Below, piece by piece: positions 10,445-22,183 of a stretch of 64,000 nucleotides of DNA. The notes under the pieces were generated by a model. That model was not told the origin of the DNA. It was given only the letters and a program-made list of their open reading frames with translations, and did not search any database. The DNA is from Ambrosia x helenae (Eukaryota > Streptophyta > Magnoliopsida > Asterales > Asteraceae). Both the position numbers and the translations under genes were made by a program. The stretch is taken from contig CM061231.1 of the NCBI GenBank assembly GCA_030844895.1, positions 1,860,001-1,924,000 on the forward strand, given 5' to 3'. Position 1 is the first letter of the stretch. The number at the start of each line of letters is the position of its first letter.

Positions 10445-12241
10445 ATGGGGTTCTTTGAAGAAATGGGATTCTATGGAAATCTTGATTTCCTTTCGGCTCC
10501 TAACTGCGAGGGAGAACAGGCGCCTGAAACCGAGCAAGATGCACCCGTTGAGGAAGATTACAGTGATGAAGAAATGGATGTTGATGAGCTGGAAAGGAGG
10601 ATGTGGCGAGACCGAATGCTTTTAAGGCGCCTTAAGGATCAAAATAAAGGAAAAGATGTTGATAACACGAAGCAGCGTCAGTCTCAAGAACAAGCGCGAA
10701 GGAAGAAGATGTCTCGCGCCCAAGATGGGATCTTGAAGTACATGCTTAAAATGATGGAAGTCTGTAACGCTCAAGGGTTTGTTTATGGAATCATTCCGGA
10801 AAATGGGAAGCCGGTTAGTGGGGCGTCTGATAATCTCCGGGCCTGGTGGAAGGAAAAAGTCCGGTTTGATAGAAACGGGCCGGCTGCAATTTCTAAATAC
10901 CAAGCGGATCACTCGATTCCTGGGAATAGCGAGGATAATGTTACTTCGCTTTCCACGCCTCACACGTTACAAGAACTTCAAGACACCACTCTTGGATCCC
11001 TTTTGTCTGCGTTGATGCAGCATTGTGACCCGCCACAGAGGCGGTTTCCGTTGGAAAAGGGTGTTCCACCGCCATGGTGGCCCACTGGAGGTGAGGAATG
11101 GTGGGGTCAACTTGGGTTACCGAAAGAACAAGGGAACCCGCCGTATAAGAAACCTCATGATCTGAAAAAGGCTTGGAAAGTCGGTGTTTTAACGGCTGTG
11201 ATCAAACACATGTCGCCGGATATTGCGAAAATTCGCAAGCTTGTTAGGCAATCTAAATGTTTACAAGACAAAATGACGGCTAAAGAAAGTGCCACGTGGC
11301 TTGCTGTTATTAACCAAGAAGAAGCGTTATCGCGTAAGCTGTATCCTGACAGCTGTCCACCTGTACTGTCAGGTGGGAACGGGTCGTATCTAGTAACCGA
11401 CGCCAGTGATTATGATGTGGATGGCGTAGAAGATGACCAGACTGTTGAAGTAGAAGAGTGCAAGCCACAGCCCGTTGAGGTCAATACTCTTTATAATCTC
11501 GGGCTCATGGGGCATCAACCGGCTCAAGTCAAGGGTGAAGTGGTTGAAATCCCGAGCTCGGATTATTTTGGTCAGAAGAGGAAGCAATCATCTGATGACC
11601 AGCAGCCACCGAAGATTTACACTTGCGAGTATTCTCAATGCCCTTATAGCGATATTCGTGTAGGTTTTACCGACAGATATTCAAGAAACAATCACCAGAT
11701 GAATTGTCAATATCGCCCATCTCCTAATCCGAATCATAATTCTTCGGTTGGTGGAACCATGAGCTTCCAAATGAAAGAACCCGTGTTCACTCTACCGCCA
11801 TTCGGTCAGCAAAAGATGAACATGGGTCAATCCGTGAACCAGGATGCTCCATTTGGTGGTTCACAACTTGGACTTCCGGGAGATGGTCAAAGAGCGATTT
11901 CTGATCTTATGTCGTTTTATGATACAAATCATCAAACCACCAACAGAAATATCAATTCGGGTACATTTGATGTCATTTCCGACAACCAGAAGCAAAAATT
12001 CCCCATCCAACTCGATGATGACTTTTTTGGGCACGCTGTCGAGTCAAACATACCTTCGAATCAGTCAACGTTTATGTCAACAGGGTTTCAGCTTGACAAC
12101 AAAACATCATACACTCCTGCTTTTGATGCAAGCAATAATTTGGATTTCAGATTCGTTTCGCAGTCTCCATTCAATCTTGCAGGAGTTGACTTTTCTGGCG
12201 AGTCAAACCCGGCTCCGGATATGTCATTGTGGTACCTCTAA
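10445..12241 (+). CDS. EIN3: EIN3/EIL1-like ethylene transcription factor
   Basis: A single-exon frame of 598 aa for the nuclear transcription factor that acts downstream of EIN2 in ethylene signalling and binds target promoters. Diagnostic parts are the acidic motif with EEMDVDELERRMWRDRM (about residues 42-58), the basic stretch KQRQSQEQARRKKMSRAQDG (76-95), YMLKMMEVCNAQGFVYGIIP, the WWKEKVRFDRNGPAAISKY block (134-152), and the region around residue 245 with KVGVLTAVIKHMSPDIAKIR and KLVRQSKCLQDKMTAKES. A conserved CPYSDIRVGFTDRYSRNNHQ motif follows, then a Gln/Asn-rich C-terminus. Length fits EIN3 (628 aa) and EIL1 (584 aa) of Arabidopsis. One oddity is Ala133 where the family usually has Glu (NLREWW). 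EIN3 and EIL1 cannot be separated by eye. Confidence 0.96.
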   Translation: MGFFEEMGFYGNLDFLSAPNCEGEQAPETEQDAPVEEDYSDEEMDVDELERRMWRDRMLLRRLKDQNKGKDVDNTKQRQSQEQARRKKMSRAQDGILKYMLKMMEVCNAQGFVYGIIPENGKPVSGASDNLRAWWKEKVRFDRNGPAAISKYQADHSIPGNSEDNVTSLSTPHTLQELQDTTLGSLLSALMQHCDPPQRRFPLEKGVPPPWWPTGGEEWWGQLGLPKEQGNPPYKKPHDLKKAWKVGVLTAVIKHMSPDIAKIRKLVRQSKCLQDKMTAKESATWLAVINQEEALSRKLYPDSCPPVLSGGNGSYLVTDASDYDVDGVEDDQTVEVEECKPQPVEVNTLYNLGLMGHQPAQVKGEVVEIPSSDYFGQKRKQSSDDQQPPKIYTCEYSQCPYSDIRVGFTDRYSRNNHQMNCQYRPSPNPNHNSSVGGTMSFQMKEPVFTLPPFGQQKMNMGQSVNQDAPFGGSQLGLPGDGQRAISDLMSFYDTNHQTTNRNINSGTFDVISDNQKQKFPIQLDDDFFGHAVESNIPSNQSTFMSTGFQLDNKTSYTPAFDASNNLDFRFVSQSPFNLAGVDFSGESNPAPDMSLWYL

Positions 12242-12830
12242 AATCATAAACAAGACTCCCCTTTAAACAGGTGAAAGGAGCCTCCTTTTTATGCCATAGT
12301 ATAGTAGCTTCAAGTTAGGTACATTATATCATAAGCTTGTTTAAGTTTCATGTGACTAAATACTTATGTACTTGTGTAACTATATTTTCTTATATATATT
12401 GTGTGCTATCTCAATTATTGGGGTTGCTAGTTTTTGTTTGTTGATTAAGCCGGGCAAAACACGCCGTCGGATAATGGTCAGACGTGGATGACCCGTTGCA
12501 TAATATTATCGAACCCAAATGACCCATAAGCAAATATAAATGAAACTCAAAATGACCCGTTATATAATTTTTATAGAACCAAATGAACCGATAAGCAAAA
12601 TCTTTTTACCCGAATCAACAGTCAAATTGACACGTATAATTTTAGTAGACTCAAACGGACCCACAAGTGCATTCTCGTTTACCAAAGTCTAGCAAAGCAC
12701 AAACTGACGCATTATATAATTTAAGCAGACTCAAATGAACCCACACAAGCGCGATTCTTATACTCAAATCAACAAATTTCTCGAACAACTAGTTAGAGTT
12801 ATCGCGTGCGAAAATCCAAAATTGCCCTGT
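12242..12830. other. 3'UTR and degenerate GACCCGTT repeats
   Basis: The first 200 bases are the presumed 3'UTR of the EIN3-like gene. From 12450 to 12770 the sequence consists of several diverged copies of a unit such as AATGACCCGTTATATAATTT followed by ACCCAAATGACCCATAAG. No gene is seen. Confidence 0.5.
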
Positions 12831-12845
12831 AAGTGGGTTAAAGAA

Positions 12846-12941
12846 AATTGTGGTTGGTGGCCCAATGGTAGAAGAGCATCTAAGTTGGGGAGGTCATTGG
12901 TTCAAGTCCTGTAACGAGAGAAATTTGCGGTCCAAAAAAAA
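12846..12941 (+). mobile_element. short SINE with 15-bp target duplication
   Basis: A 96-bp insertion with an A-box-like GTGGCCCAATGGTAGAAG and a B box GGTTCAAGTCC, ending in a short A-tract. It is flanked by AAGTGGGTTAAAGAA (12831-12845) and AAGTGGGTCAAAGAA (12942-12956), a 15-bp duplication with one difference. The duplication, the Pol III boxes and the A-tail together define a tRNA-derived SINE. Confidence 0.75.
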
Positions 12942-12956
12942 AAGTGGGTCAAAGAA

Positions 12957-14718
12957 CCTTGACCATGGTTAAGTGGGACATGGCTTTTGATGCAGCCAAA
13001 ATACAAACAGTGAAAGGTGGTGTGTGAGCATCTAGACAAAAGGAAGGGTGGATGCATGTGAGGGTTGTTGGGTCAGTGATAAAAGAGTTTTGAGTCTTTT
13101 ATGGAACCAATTGACCAAAAGATTAGGTAGGAAGATGGTGAACATGGACATGTGACTTTGTTGGGTCCATTGATTTGGGACCATATATGGATAGAGCTAA
13201 GGAAGATGCTAAATAGCTGGATGCCCACTAAATAATAACACATAACGTTAAGGTTGGATAAAGCCATCAATAGATGTTTTGACTTTTGTTATTAAGGTAT
13301 TTGTTGACTATTTATTATTGTGGCTTAGGACCTAACCTTTTGATTATCTTTTTTAAGTTGAAGCTTTGTGATGGTTAGTGTTGTCAAATCTTTTAGATTA
13401 TGCCGACAAAATCCGGGATTTTTGGTTCTTTGATCTTTGGTTACAATATATTATTATTATTAATATATACAAGTGGCGTTCTTACAAGTGTCATCATTTT
13501 TCAATAGGGCGCTTTTACTTGTTCGGGTCACCAAATGTATTTTCTTTTGGCCAAATTGAGTTAGGCTAACGAAATGTTTCATGTTCATAGTTTGATTTGG
13601 TTCGTGTGACCTTTTTAAGATGATTTCTGTTACACCTTTTTAAGATGATTTCTGTTACATCTTTAGTTTCTTTCAATTGCTGATGATGATTGTAAAACAA
13701 GTGTTGAATATTGTCCGCACATGTTATTGGACACTATGCTAATTCCAATGATTATGCAGTTAAGTCAAAAGTTAGCAGTTAAAGGCATAAATCAAGCAAA
13801 TGCTTGATTTAAACTATTAGTTATATTTCCTTTATGATTAAGAGTTGGTCTTGTTTTCTTATAAATATCTACTAGGAATTAGTAGCAAGATGTACCAAAT
13901 ATCACATTCATAAGAAATACATACTCCTTTCATATTCCATCTCCACACTTCTTATACAAATAATCCACTTTGCCGTTTTGAGAGTCGGTGACTAGAAACT
14001 GAGCAGCCCTTAGTTGCATGGCTGAGATAAACTTAATCAAATACCAAAACGCTTCCGCTTAATTTCTATACATGTTTAACTGGTTGTACCCCATCCCTAT
14101 ATTTGAGGTCTAAGGTCTAAAATATGCCCCCGACACGAAGTTTATGTTCTATTGTTCTTAGTGTTCAAACCGTAAAAGAGACTAAATAAAGAATAATATT
14201 AGGAGTATCATGAAAGAACTATCTGACTACCAATCCAACCAAATATCCTCTGTTATCGATAAAAAAAAAAAAAAAAAAAAAAAAAAAACTAGGGAGTATA
14301 GATTATTCGACTTTTGATAGAATACAAAAAGTATAAAAGTGCGGGTCAATTGACTCTACCAAATTATTGATCGGCTTGAGAAGGAAAAGACATATGACTA
14401 GTTTAAATGTTTATAAGTAAATTTATTAGACTCAATTATATAAATGGTTCATGTATATTATTTTCATGTATAGATCCCCCACCCCCTCGTGCGGCTCATA
14501 CATTTATTGTCCATTATCCTGATCACCATTGTCTCTCTTGTCGTTGTCGTTCATCCCACCACAAAGTCACAAACGAGGCATCACCATCTCACCCTTGGTT
14601 ACAATCACAATTAAATTCTTGAATCTTGTTGTTTATCTTACGCTGTGTAATCGGGATTTACTTGTTGACCAAAGTAAAAAATGGGTCATGGTAACTACAC
14701 AACCATCCAATTAATTAA
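12957..14718. other. intergenic, no gene seen
   Basis: AT-rich sequence with a poly(A) run at 14262-14288 and no frame with recognisable protein composition. A short duplicated text (CCTTTTTAAGATGATTTCTG) occurs at about 13611 and 13637. Confidence 0.5.
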
Positions 14719-15645
14719 ACACCCCTTACATGGGGTGTATGACATCATACACCCCATATGGTTCAACATTCCATATAAATGCAGTCAAACTTTGGATTCT
14801 ACAATGGTCAAAAAAGGGTCTATAAGGGGCGTATGACATCATACGCCCCATATGGTGGTCTATGCGCCTCATATGATCCCATACGAGACACGTAGAAGTA
14901 CAAGGCACAAGTTTCAATGTTAGACATAGGAACATGTGACATCGTACTTCTATGCGCCTCGTATGTTACCATACACGGTGTATAGACTCTTTTTGGCTTG
15001 TTTCGTCGACAAAAACCCGTGTTTCTTGGGAGCTGACACCGTACACATGCGTGGAGTATGTAGCCATACGCGGCGTAAAGTTGTAGTATTTGATTGCATG
15101 AACACCCCGCCTGCTGGTTTTGGTGTGATTTGGTTTGTTGCTTAAAATTTTGTTCAACTTGTTAAAATTGTTAATAATGAACAACAAACATCTAAAATTG
15201 ATTTATAAAACGGGTAACTGTCGATTATAAGTTGAAAAATTGTTAAGAAAAAATAATTCGTATAAGTTGTTTGTAAAATGTTCAAAATAAAAAATACGTG
15301 TATGTCGTTTAAAAATTAATTCGTAACGTTTTTAACAAAGTATAACTCATAACATGTCTATGCCGTAAAAAAAAACCTATACCGCGTGTCTATACCTAAC
15401 GTTTAAAATTTTTAAAAAATAAACGTGCCAACCAAGGAAAACCATTGTTTCTCAAAAAAAAAAAAAAAAAAAAAAGTCACAGCCATATAGGGCGTATGGT
15501 GTCATATGGAGCATATAGAGTGACTGATTTGACATCCAATGATTGCTGTCACAAAAGTCAATAAAAATGACCCCATATGGGGGGCGTATGGGTCCATACG
15601 CCCCATATGATAGCTTCAGAGTGTGTAAATACTTTTGAGGGGTGT
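14719..15645. mobile_element. element with repeated short palindromes
   Basis: Ends ACACCCCT (14719) and AGGGGTGT (15638-15645) form an 8-bp inverted repeat. Inside are at least seven copies of a palindromic motif of the type GGGGCGTATG-N4-CATACGCCCC. The clearest are at about 14732-14755, 14827-14850 and 15585-15606, and weaker ones lie near 14860, 14950, 15040 and 15490. Repeated subterminal motifs are what transposases bind in several DNA transposon classes. No target duplication was found and no transposase is encoded, so the boundaries are tentative. Confidence 0.45.
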
Positions 15646-17213
15646 GTAGATATGAAGACCCTAAATTTAATATACAACAAAGGAATGATGATTCCAAGAG
15701 GGCAACGCGTTTCCCCTTGGCTCCAAATTGTTAAACAACTTGAATTATGATAGTTTTTGGACTCTAATCCCTTATTTCAAAATCTCTCTTTGGTCTATCA
15801 TTCTAGCTCACGCAAATCACCCCATAAATCATACTTGTTCTTACAGATCTTAAGTTTGAGTTTTATCTAGTTGAAAGTTCGTTAGAACCATTGAATTATT
15901 CAATCTAAAAGTGCCCAACATGACTATCAGATTATCCATGTATTTAATTCTAAATCCCATTCCCCAACAAACCTTACATAGAGTATCCATGACTTAAAAC
16001 CTACAACAAAAATAAACCGAAGATTGATTGACGATGTTGAGACAGGAGAGTGAGGGATACTATGGGAACTAAGGTCATTCATTAATTGAGATCCAAACGC
16101 TCACATGCTTGGTCTTTTATAGACTTAGGAGCTGTTTGTAGCGTCTTTATGGTTATTAAGAAGCTCACTTCTAGTGGTTCATAACCTCTTAATTATTAAG
16201 AGACTATGAACCATTAAGAGGTAGTCTCTTAATGACCTTTAGTCCCCTACAAGGAAATAACCGACTGAATTAGGAAATAACCGAACCACTACTAGCACTA
16301 ACTAATGACTCAAAGAAACTAAACACATTCCATTACCCACTAGCACTAAGACTAACAATTGAAACACAATTAGGAAACAACCAAGGACTACATGAGCTTA
16401 AACGTGTCACGGCCGCTTAAATGCTCCTCATCCTGAAATTGGTAGGATGCTTACACGACACTCGGTTTTTCTGTTGGCATTCGATGTAGTGTTAGCAAAG
16501 TGACACTCGCAGTTTTTTGGCTGCTTCTTTCGTCAAAGCTTTTTTGTTCAACTACAAGCTCTGGTTGATGCTTGGGTCGAGTTGTCAACCCACAAACACG
16601 GCCCATTTTATATTCCAACAGAAAAAAAAAAACCACCAGTCCACCATTATGACATACTTCAATGTATGACTAAACCAGGTAGCCGTTGAATCATTTATTA
16701 TAAAGAAATGTCACTTAAGCGTTTACTAACCATAAGGCTAACAGGTGTGGTATAGCGTCTAGTGTCATGTCAATGCATGCACCCCAGGGGCGCCAAAGAG
16801 GAACACCAAAGGGGCAGTTATTCAGCCTAACAAGCGTAAAATCATGCAACTTTGTTAAAACAAGTGGGGCTGGTTTAACCAACTTATTAAACATGTCCAC
16901 AAGTTTTAAAGAAGTACACAAATTACGAATTTCCAATGTGTTAAGGCGGGACGTGCGTAAAAGAAGAACATTGTTGTGTGATTATATCCTTTGTATTGTT
17001 AATGTCGTTACAACTCTATTTCGCCGTAAAAAAGCCCCCACCACTAATGCGCAAACGCCTGAAAACGTCGATGTTCCACTATCAACTTGATACGCCCGTC
17101 ACCCGAATAATTTCCTCGTTTTTCGCAAAGTGACATGCATGCAAGAAAGTATGATGGTTGACTTTCTCAGCTTGGTAAAAGTCAAACATGGGCCATAACA
17201 CGTATATATTGTA
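15646..17213. other. intergenic, MITE fragment and 3' flank of CPN60A2
   Basis: At 16130-16250 a segment starting GGAGCTGTTTGTAGCG with repeated CTCTTAAT/ATTAAGAG resembles one end of the MITE at 20852-21051. The frame at 16767-17090 (+, 107 aa) is not recognised and its antisense is equally open, so it is not called. The last 200 bases are the likely 3'UTR of the minus-strand chaperonin gene. Confidence 0.45.
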
Positions 17214-19860
17214 TCAAGGATGTATTCCAGGGAGAAGAGGTACAGGTGGTTTAGGCTGTTTTATTTTCTCTACCAATACAGCTTGAGTGGTCAGGATTAT
17301 CCCGCGATTGATACAGCATTTTGGAGGGCACACCTTGAAACCCGACAAGGATCGATTATTCCAGCCGCAATAAGATCCTCATAGGTATCGTTCATTGCAT
17401 TGTAACCGAATTCCAATCAAGTGTTTTAATCTTCTCAACAACTACCTCGCCGTCGACCCCTGCGTTGACTGCTATCAGTCTTGCAGGAGCTTGCAGTGCC
17501 TGCGATCCATAGTTTCACAAAATTATCAGATTCATATTTTTAGGAACCATGAGAACCCGTTAAGAGATAACTCACGCCCCCGCATATTCCCTGCTAACAA
17601 ATGGGATCATATAAAACACAGCTTGCGCTAGGCAGGTGGCCTTCAAGGGGTTAAAGGCAGAAAGCCGGTGGAAGGTTCACCCGTTCAGATAATTCATTTA
17701 GAGGCTCTAACGAAAGATAAGAAAGTATAATAATAGAAAAAGGCGAGGCAATGGGAACATACTGATGCTATGATGTCGGCTCCGTTTTCCTCATCTGGAT
17801 CTTCCAAAGACTTTTTGATGGAGGGAATTTCCTCCAAAAGATGAATATAGGTGGCGCCACCACCTGGCACGATACCTTCATCCATAGCTGCATATGTGGC
17901 GCTTTTTGCATCCTCGATTCTTAGCTTTCTGTCTTCTAATTCCGTCTCAGTATGTGCTCCTACCTATAATAATAATAGTAATGCAAAAATTACAACCTTT
18001 ACAACGATTTGGGCTAAAACGGGTCATTCTAGTACAGATTAAAACTTGAAACATGCGGAGTTGACCACAAACAATCACTTTCCCTTTTATAAACAATACA
18101 TGTGTTTATTATGATTAAACAACAATTATACCACAACAATAACCTAAATCTTTGAATAAAAAAATTGAGATAATGCATTATGGATAGGCAATGGGCGAGT
18201 TTAAACCTGTTTGACTCTGTCCCGTTTCATTTTTAGCTGACTTTTTTTTCCATTTGCCTCGTTTGAGATAAACCAAAACTAGTTGACCCATTCACCAATA
18301 AACGTGAAAAAGATACACCTTGAAACATGTTATTGGGATAATAAACTCACCCTGATAATAGCAACGCCACCAGAGAGTTTTGCAATTCGTTCACTAAGTT
18401 TTCTTGAAAGATATGAATTATCTGATTCTGAAAGATCCTTCTTTATCTGTGATATCCTTGCCTGAATCTCAGCTTTCATACATGGATCAGCAACAATTGT
18501 TGTAGAACTGCTTGTTATGGTTACTTTACGTGCAATTCCTAGCTGATCAGAGGTTGCACTTTCAAGAGACAGACCCAAATCTCCTGACAGAAAATCAGCA
18601 CCTAAATCATTTTATTAAAAAAAATTAGATCATTATAAAAATGCAGCTTCTTTATTGATATTGGACATGCTGTATATTTACATAGAAGGATTTTGGGTCA
18701 AACACAACACAACCCCTTTTGACCCATAATTTTTTTTTTGCTTTTATATGTAAATGTAACCCAACCCGCCCATTCGCCACCTCCAAACAAGAAAACGATT
18801 AGCCAAACACTATGCATTGGGCTAGAAATTAGTAAATAATTACCTGTCATGAGGGCAATATCTTGCAGTAAAGCTTTCTTTCGGTCCCCAACCCCAGGGC
18901 ATTTAACAGCAGCAACCTTAAGGGTTCCTTGATTTTTGTTAACGAGTAGCGTTTCCATCACTGATATTGATATATCTTCAGCAAAGATGAGCAAAGGGAC
19001 GCTTAACTGAGTACACTTTTCTAGCAAAGGAACAATTTCTTTGACGCTTGATATCTTTTGATCAGTTATCAGGACTTTAGCATTTTCAAATTCCACGGAC
19101 AAATTGTTATCGTTCGTGACAAAATATGGAGACATGTATCCTTTGTCAATCTGTAGGGAAAGTATTCCTGAATAGACATTAAAATATGAAAATGAAAAAA
19201 GTAAAAGAGAATATGTATATTTATATTTATATCAATTCAATGCCATGTAGAAGTGCAAAAGGTATATATAACTATATACTACTTGTGTATTAACTTCTTA
19301 GGAGCAATAATATCACTTGCCTTCATGCCTTCTTCAACAAGAACAGAAGTTTCACTTGATGATGAAGATTCAATAGAAATTATTCCATCATGGCCGATCT
19401 TATCTATGGCGTCAGCAATTAAGTTTCCAACAAATTCATCATTTCCCGCAGAGATGGAAGCTATGGCTGCATAACATGAAAAATCTTATGAGAGTCTCCT
19501 TGTTTAGTAAATAGAAGTGGCAACCTCAACTGGTTTAAAACAAGTCAATCTGGATCGTATTTCATTGTTAACAAGTAAAGTGACTAAGCAAAACTGTTGA
19601 CATTTGAAGCAGGCTGAAATCAAATGCTTATAATGCTAATATCATTTTATTTGAAGAGAATTTATTTATAAATTTAGTGCATGGTTTAAAAAAACGTGTG
19701 AGGCGTACGCCTCGAGGTGCGCCTAGAGGCGAAACTCTAAGAAAACGAGTCTGAAGCGCGCCTCATGGGGTTCAGATTGTACATACGTCTCTAAGGGCTG
19801 AGACGCTAAGAAAATGTGTGCCTCAGGTGCGCCTCGGGTGGTTTAGGGTGTTTTTTATGT

Positions 19861-19898
<38 letters not shown>

Positions 19899-21994
19899 GT
19901 GTTTTAGACTTTTTGGGTAAAGTATTTTATTTTTTATAGACACATAATTTTCATATTTATTTTTTGACTGCGCCTCGAGCTTACGTCTCGGTTCGCCTCA
20001 AGGCTTACGCCTCATGAGGCGAAAGGAAAACGCCTCGAGGCTCGTTTCCGTTCTTTTAAACTTTGATTTAGTGATATAGTTTTTGTAATCTTTTTATGTA
20101 GATGAACTATTTACAAGAACTAGAACGGACAAAAAAGGATGGGTGAGTCTGCCCGAACGCGTTTTGACCCGTTACCCTACACTAGCTGAAAACATTATAA
20201 TCTGGGAAAGAATTAACCTTTTATATCATCCCTTTTACGGACAGGAATCGCTTTCCGCTTCAAAACTTCAATCAATTCTTTTACAGTCTTCTCCATTCCT
20301 TTCTTTAAAGCAATGGGATTCGCACCAAATGACACTGCCAATAATCCAGATTTGATCATTTCTCTTGAAAGAACAATTGCAGTGGTAGTCCCATCACCAG
20401 CCAAATCATTTGTCTTAGTTGCTACCTGCAAAAACGACGAACATTTGAAATACTAATCTGTTAACTTATTGCAGCAGTTTATGGTCCGGTCAGCTTCATT
20501 ATTACCTCTTGAATTAACATTGCCCCTGCGTTTTCTATCGAATCGGAAAGCTCTATAGCTTTGGCAATTGTGACACCATCATTAATAACTTTAAGCGATC
20601 CAGATTCAGAAAGGACAACATTTCGGCCTGTACGAAACGCCATAACAAACAAATCAAACTAATGAGCTATATGATGATTGGGGAAGGATATATGTAGAAC
20701 ACTAAACATTGCAAGAACACGCATTCAAAATTAATCATTTACTTTTTCAATCTTAATTTTTATTTTCTAAGAGTAATTGAAGACTATACATTGAGATAGA
20801 AGGCAAACGGACAACAAGCTGCGCCGCTAGCCCTTTTTTAATAGCAAAACTAGGGTCTGTTTGTTAGCCTTTTAATGGGGCTCTGAACCATTCAACTCTG
20901 AATGGTTCGGCATTCAGACTGTTTGTTTCAACCTAAAAAAAGCTCTGAATGGAATGGTTAAGAGCTGAACCATTCCGCACTTAATCATTCAGAGCCTCTT
21001 AACCATTCAGACCTCTTAATGATTCAGCACTTATTCAACCAAACAGCCCCTAAGTCTTTTAGAAACTACATTTATAGATCTTGACGTCATAACATTACTA
21101 CGCATGACATGTTAGCCACGACTATGTAGCTCTACAACCTCATGACATGTTGTACATTTTTATTTTTTCTTAAAATATCTATATATTTTATTAAAGGCAA
21201 TGTTTATCTGTCTATCCTGAAATTCAAAATTATAAAACAGAACAAAAACAAAAACTGTTTATGTATAAAACCTACACATGCGTAGGTAAACGGTCAAAAA
21301 TTGAAAAATGTATATAAAGAAATTAGTAGCATACGCATTTGTATGTAAGAAAATACAAACCATTGATGAAAAAAATTAAAAGATTCAAGTTAGTTCTTTT
21401 TGTTCTCGCAATATTTTAGTGTTCTGCGATGAACCTCACCTTATAACAACAATAAACACATCAAATACTAATAATATTATTCAAAAATCTACTTAATAAA
21501 AGACACATTCATATGAAAACAGCATGACACTTTAAACCAAAACATATACAAAGCTTCTACCTTTAGGTCCTAAAGTAACAGAAACAGCATCAGCAAGCTT
21601 ATCAATCCCAGCAACTAAACTCTGCCTGCATTCTTTATCAAAGCAAACCCTCTTTGCTCCTGCTTTCACCACCACCAATTTCTTCATCATCCCCACATAA
21701 TTCCTTCTCCATACCACCCCACTAAATCTTTGTTTCCCAGTCACTTGCTTCACAATTTAACAAATAAAAAATGCACAAAATTTAAAAAAAAAAAAAATAT
21801 ATTATAAACCCAAAATAATGGTCAAGTAAATGACTTTATAAAAGGAAAATAAAAACCCATTTGATTTAAAGATTTTTTATGGGTTATGGAAAGTGGGGAT
21901 ATGGAAAGAAAGAAAGATAACATACGTGAAATGAAGGAGTTGATGGACGGATGAATATTGAAGGAGATGATGATGATAATAGAGATGATGACAT
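17214..21994 (-). CDS. CPN60A2: plastid chaperonin Cpn60 alpha2-like, nine exons
   Basis: Plastid group I chaperonin alpha subunit, which folds stromal proteins in hetero-oligomeric rings. Exons (minus strand): 21994-21926 (Ser-rich transit peptide, MSSSLLSSSSPS), 21747-21561, 20627-20506, 20425-20218, 19466-19321, 19150-18844, 18601-18351, 17963-17763, 17499-17214; the phases agree throughout. Key motifs are AGIDKLADAVSVTLGPKGR, NDGVTIAKAIEL, the ATP-site GDGTTTAIVLSREM, ASISAGNDEF, VLITDQKISSVKEI and ERIAKLSGGVA with GIVPGGGATYIHLL. VLITDQK, DQLGIARKV and YLSRKLSERI point to the alpha type, and the ATYIHLL and ALLQDIALMTG text to alpha2 (Arabidopsis EMB3007). The last exon has two apparent one-base deletions (about 17409 and 17299), so as written the frame stops at 17392 after about 532 codons, against 592 expected. 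Intron 5 uses a GC donor. Whether the gene works is uncertain. Confidence 0.88.
19682..20075. repeat. GC-rich GCCTCGAGGC repeat in intron 4
   Basis: The ends GTTTAAAAAAACG and CGTTCTTTTAAAC are near inverted repeats, and the interior has many GGCGTACGCCTC, GCCTCGAGG and GCGCCTAG motifs around a T38 run (19863-19898). Related GCGCCTCGAGCCTAGGCGC text occurs at 34400-34540. It is a dispersed plant repeat, probably MITE-like, inside the intron between exons 4 and 5 of the chaperonin gene. Confidence 0.6.
20783..20851. repeat. second copy of AACAAGCTGCGCCGC repeat
   Basis: Shares ACAACAAGCTGCGCCGCYA and the following CCCTTT with the repeat at 9955-10090. It lies in intron 2 of the chaperonin gene, next to the MITE at 20852. 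Confidence 0.55.
20852..21051. mobile_element. 200-bp MITE, CTGTTTGGTT type
   Basis: Ends AGGGTCTGTTTG and CAAACAGCCCCT are imperfect inverted repeats. The interior contains repeated CTGAATGGTT/AACCATTCAG in both orientations. This is a common plant MITE type, probably hAT-related. It is inserted in intron 2 of the chaperonin gene and does not touch an exon. Confidence 0.65.
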
Positions 21995-22183
21995 CTGTGG
22001 GTTGGTGGGTGAAGAGGGTTTCGGTTGATGGGAGGAATTGGGTTGAAAATTTGTTGCTTGGAGAGAGGTTTATCAAGGGTTTAGAGTGCCTCCGTTCTAT
22101 CTTCGACCTTTGTTGTTGTGAAAAAATGCTTTTGTTCGGATTTGGAAAAAAGAATGAAAATTGTGTTTCATAGGTTTATTTTA

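Noticed and set aside
10622..10963. Minus-strand 113-aa frame
   Set aside because: Shadow of the EIN3-like coding region, with no independent conservation.
16767..17090. 107-aa plus-strand frame
   Set aside because: The opposite strand is also open and neither product resembles a known family; no promoter or splice evidence.
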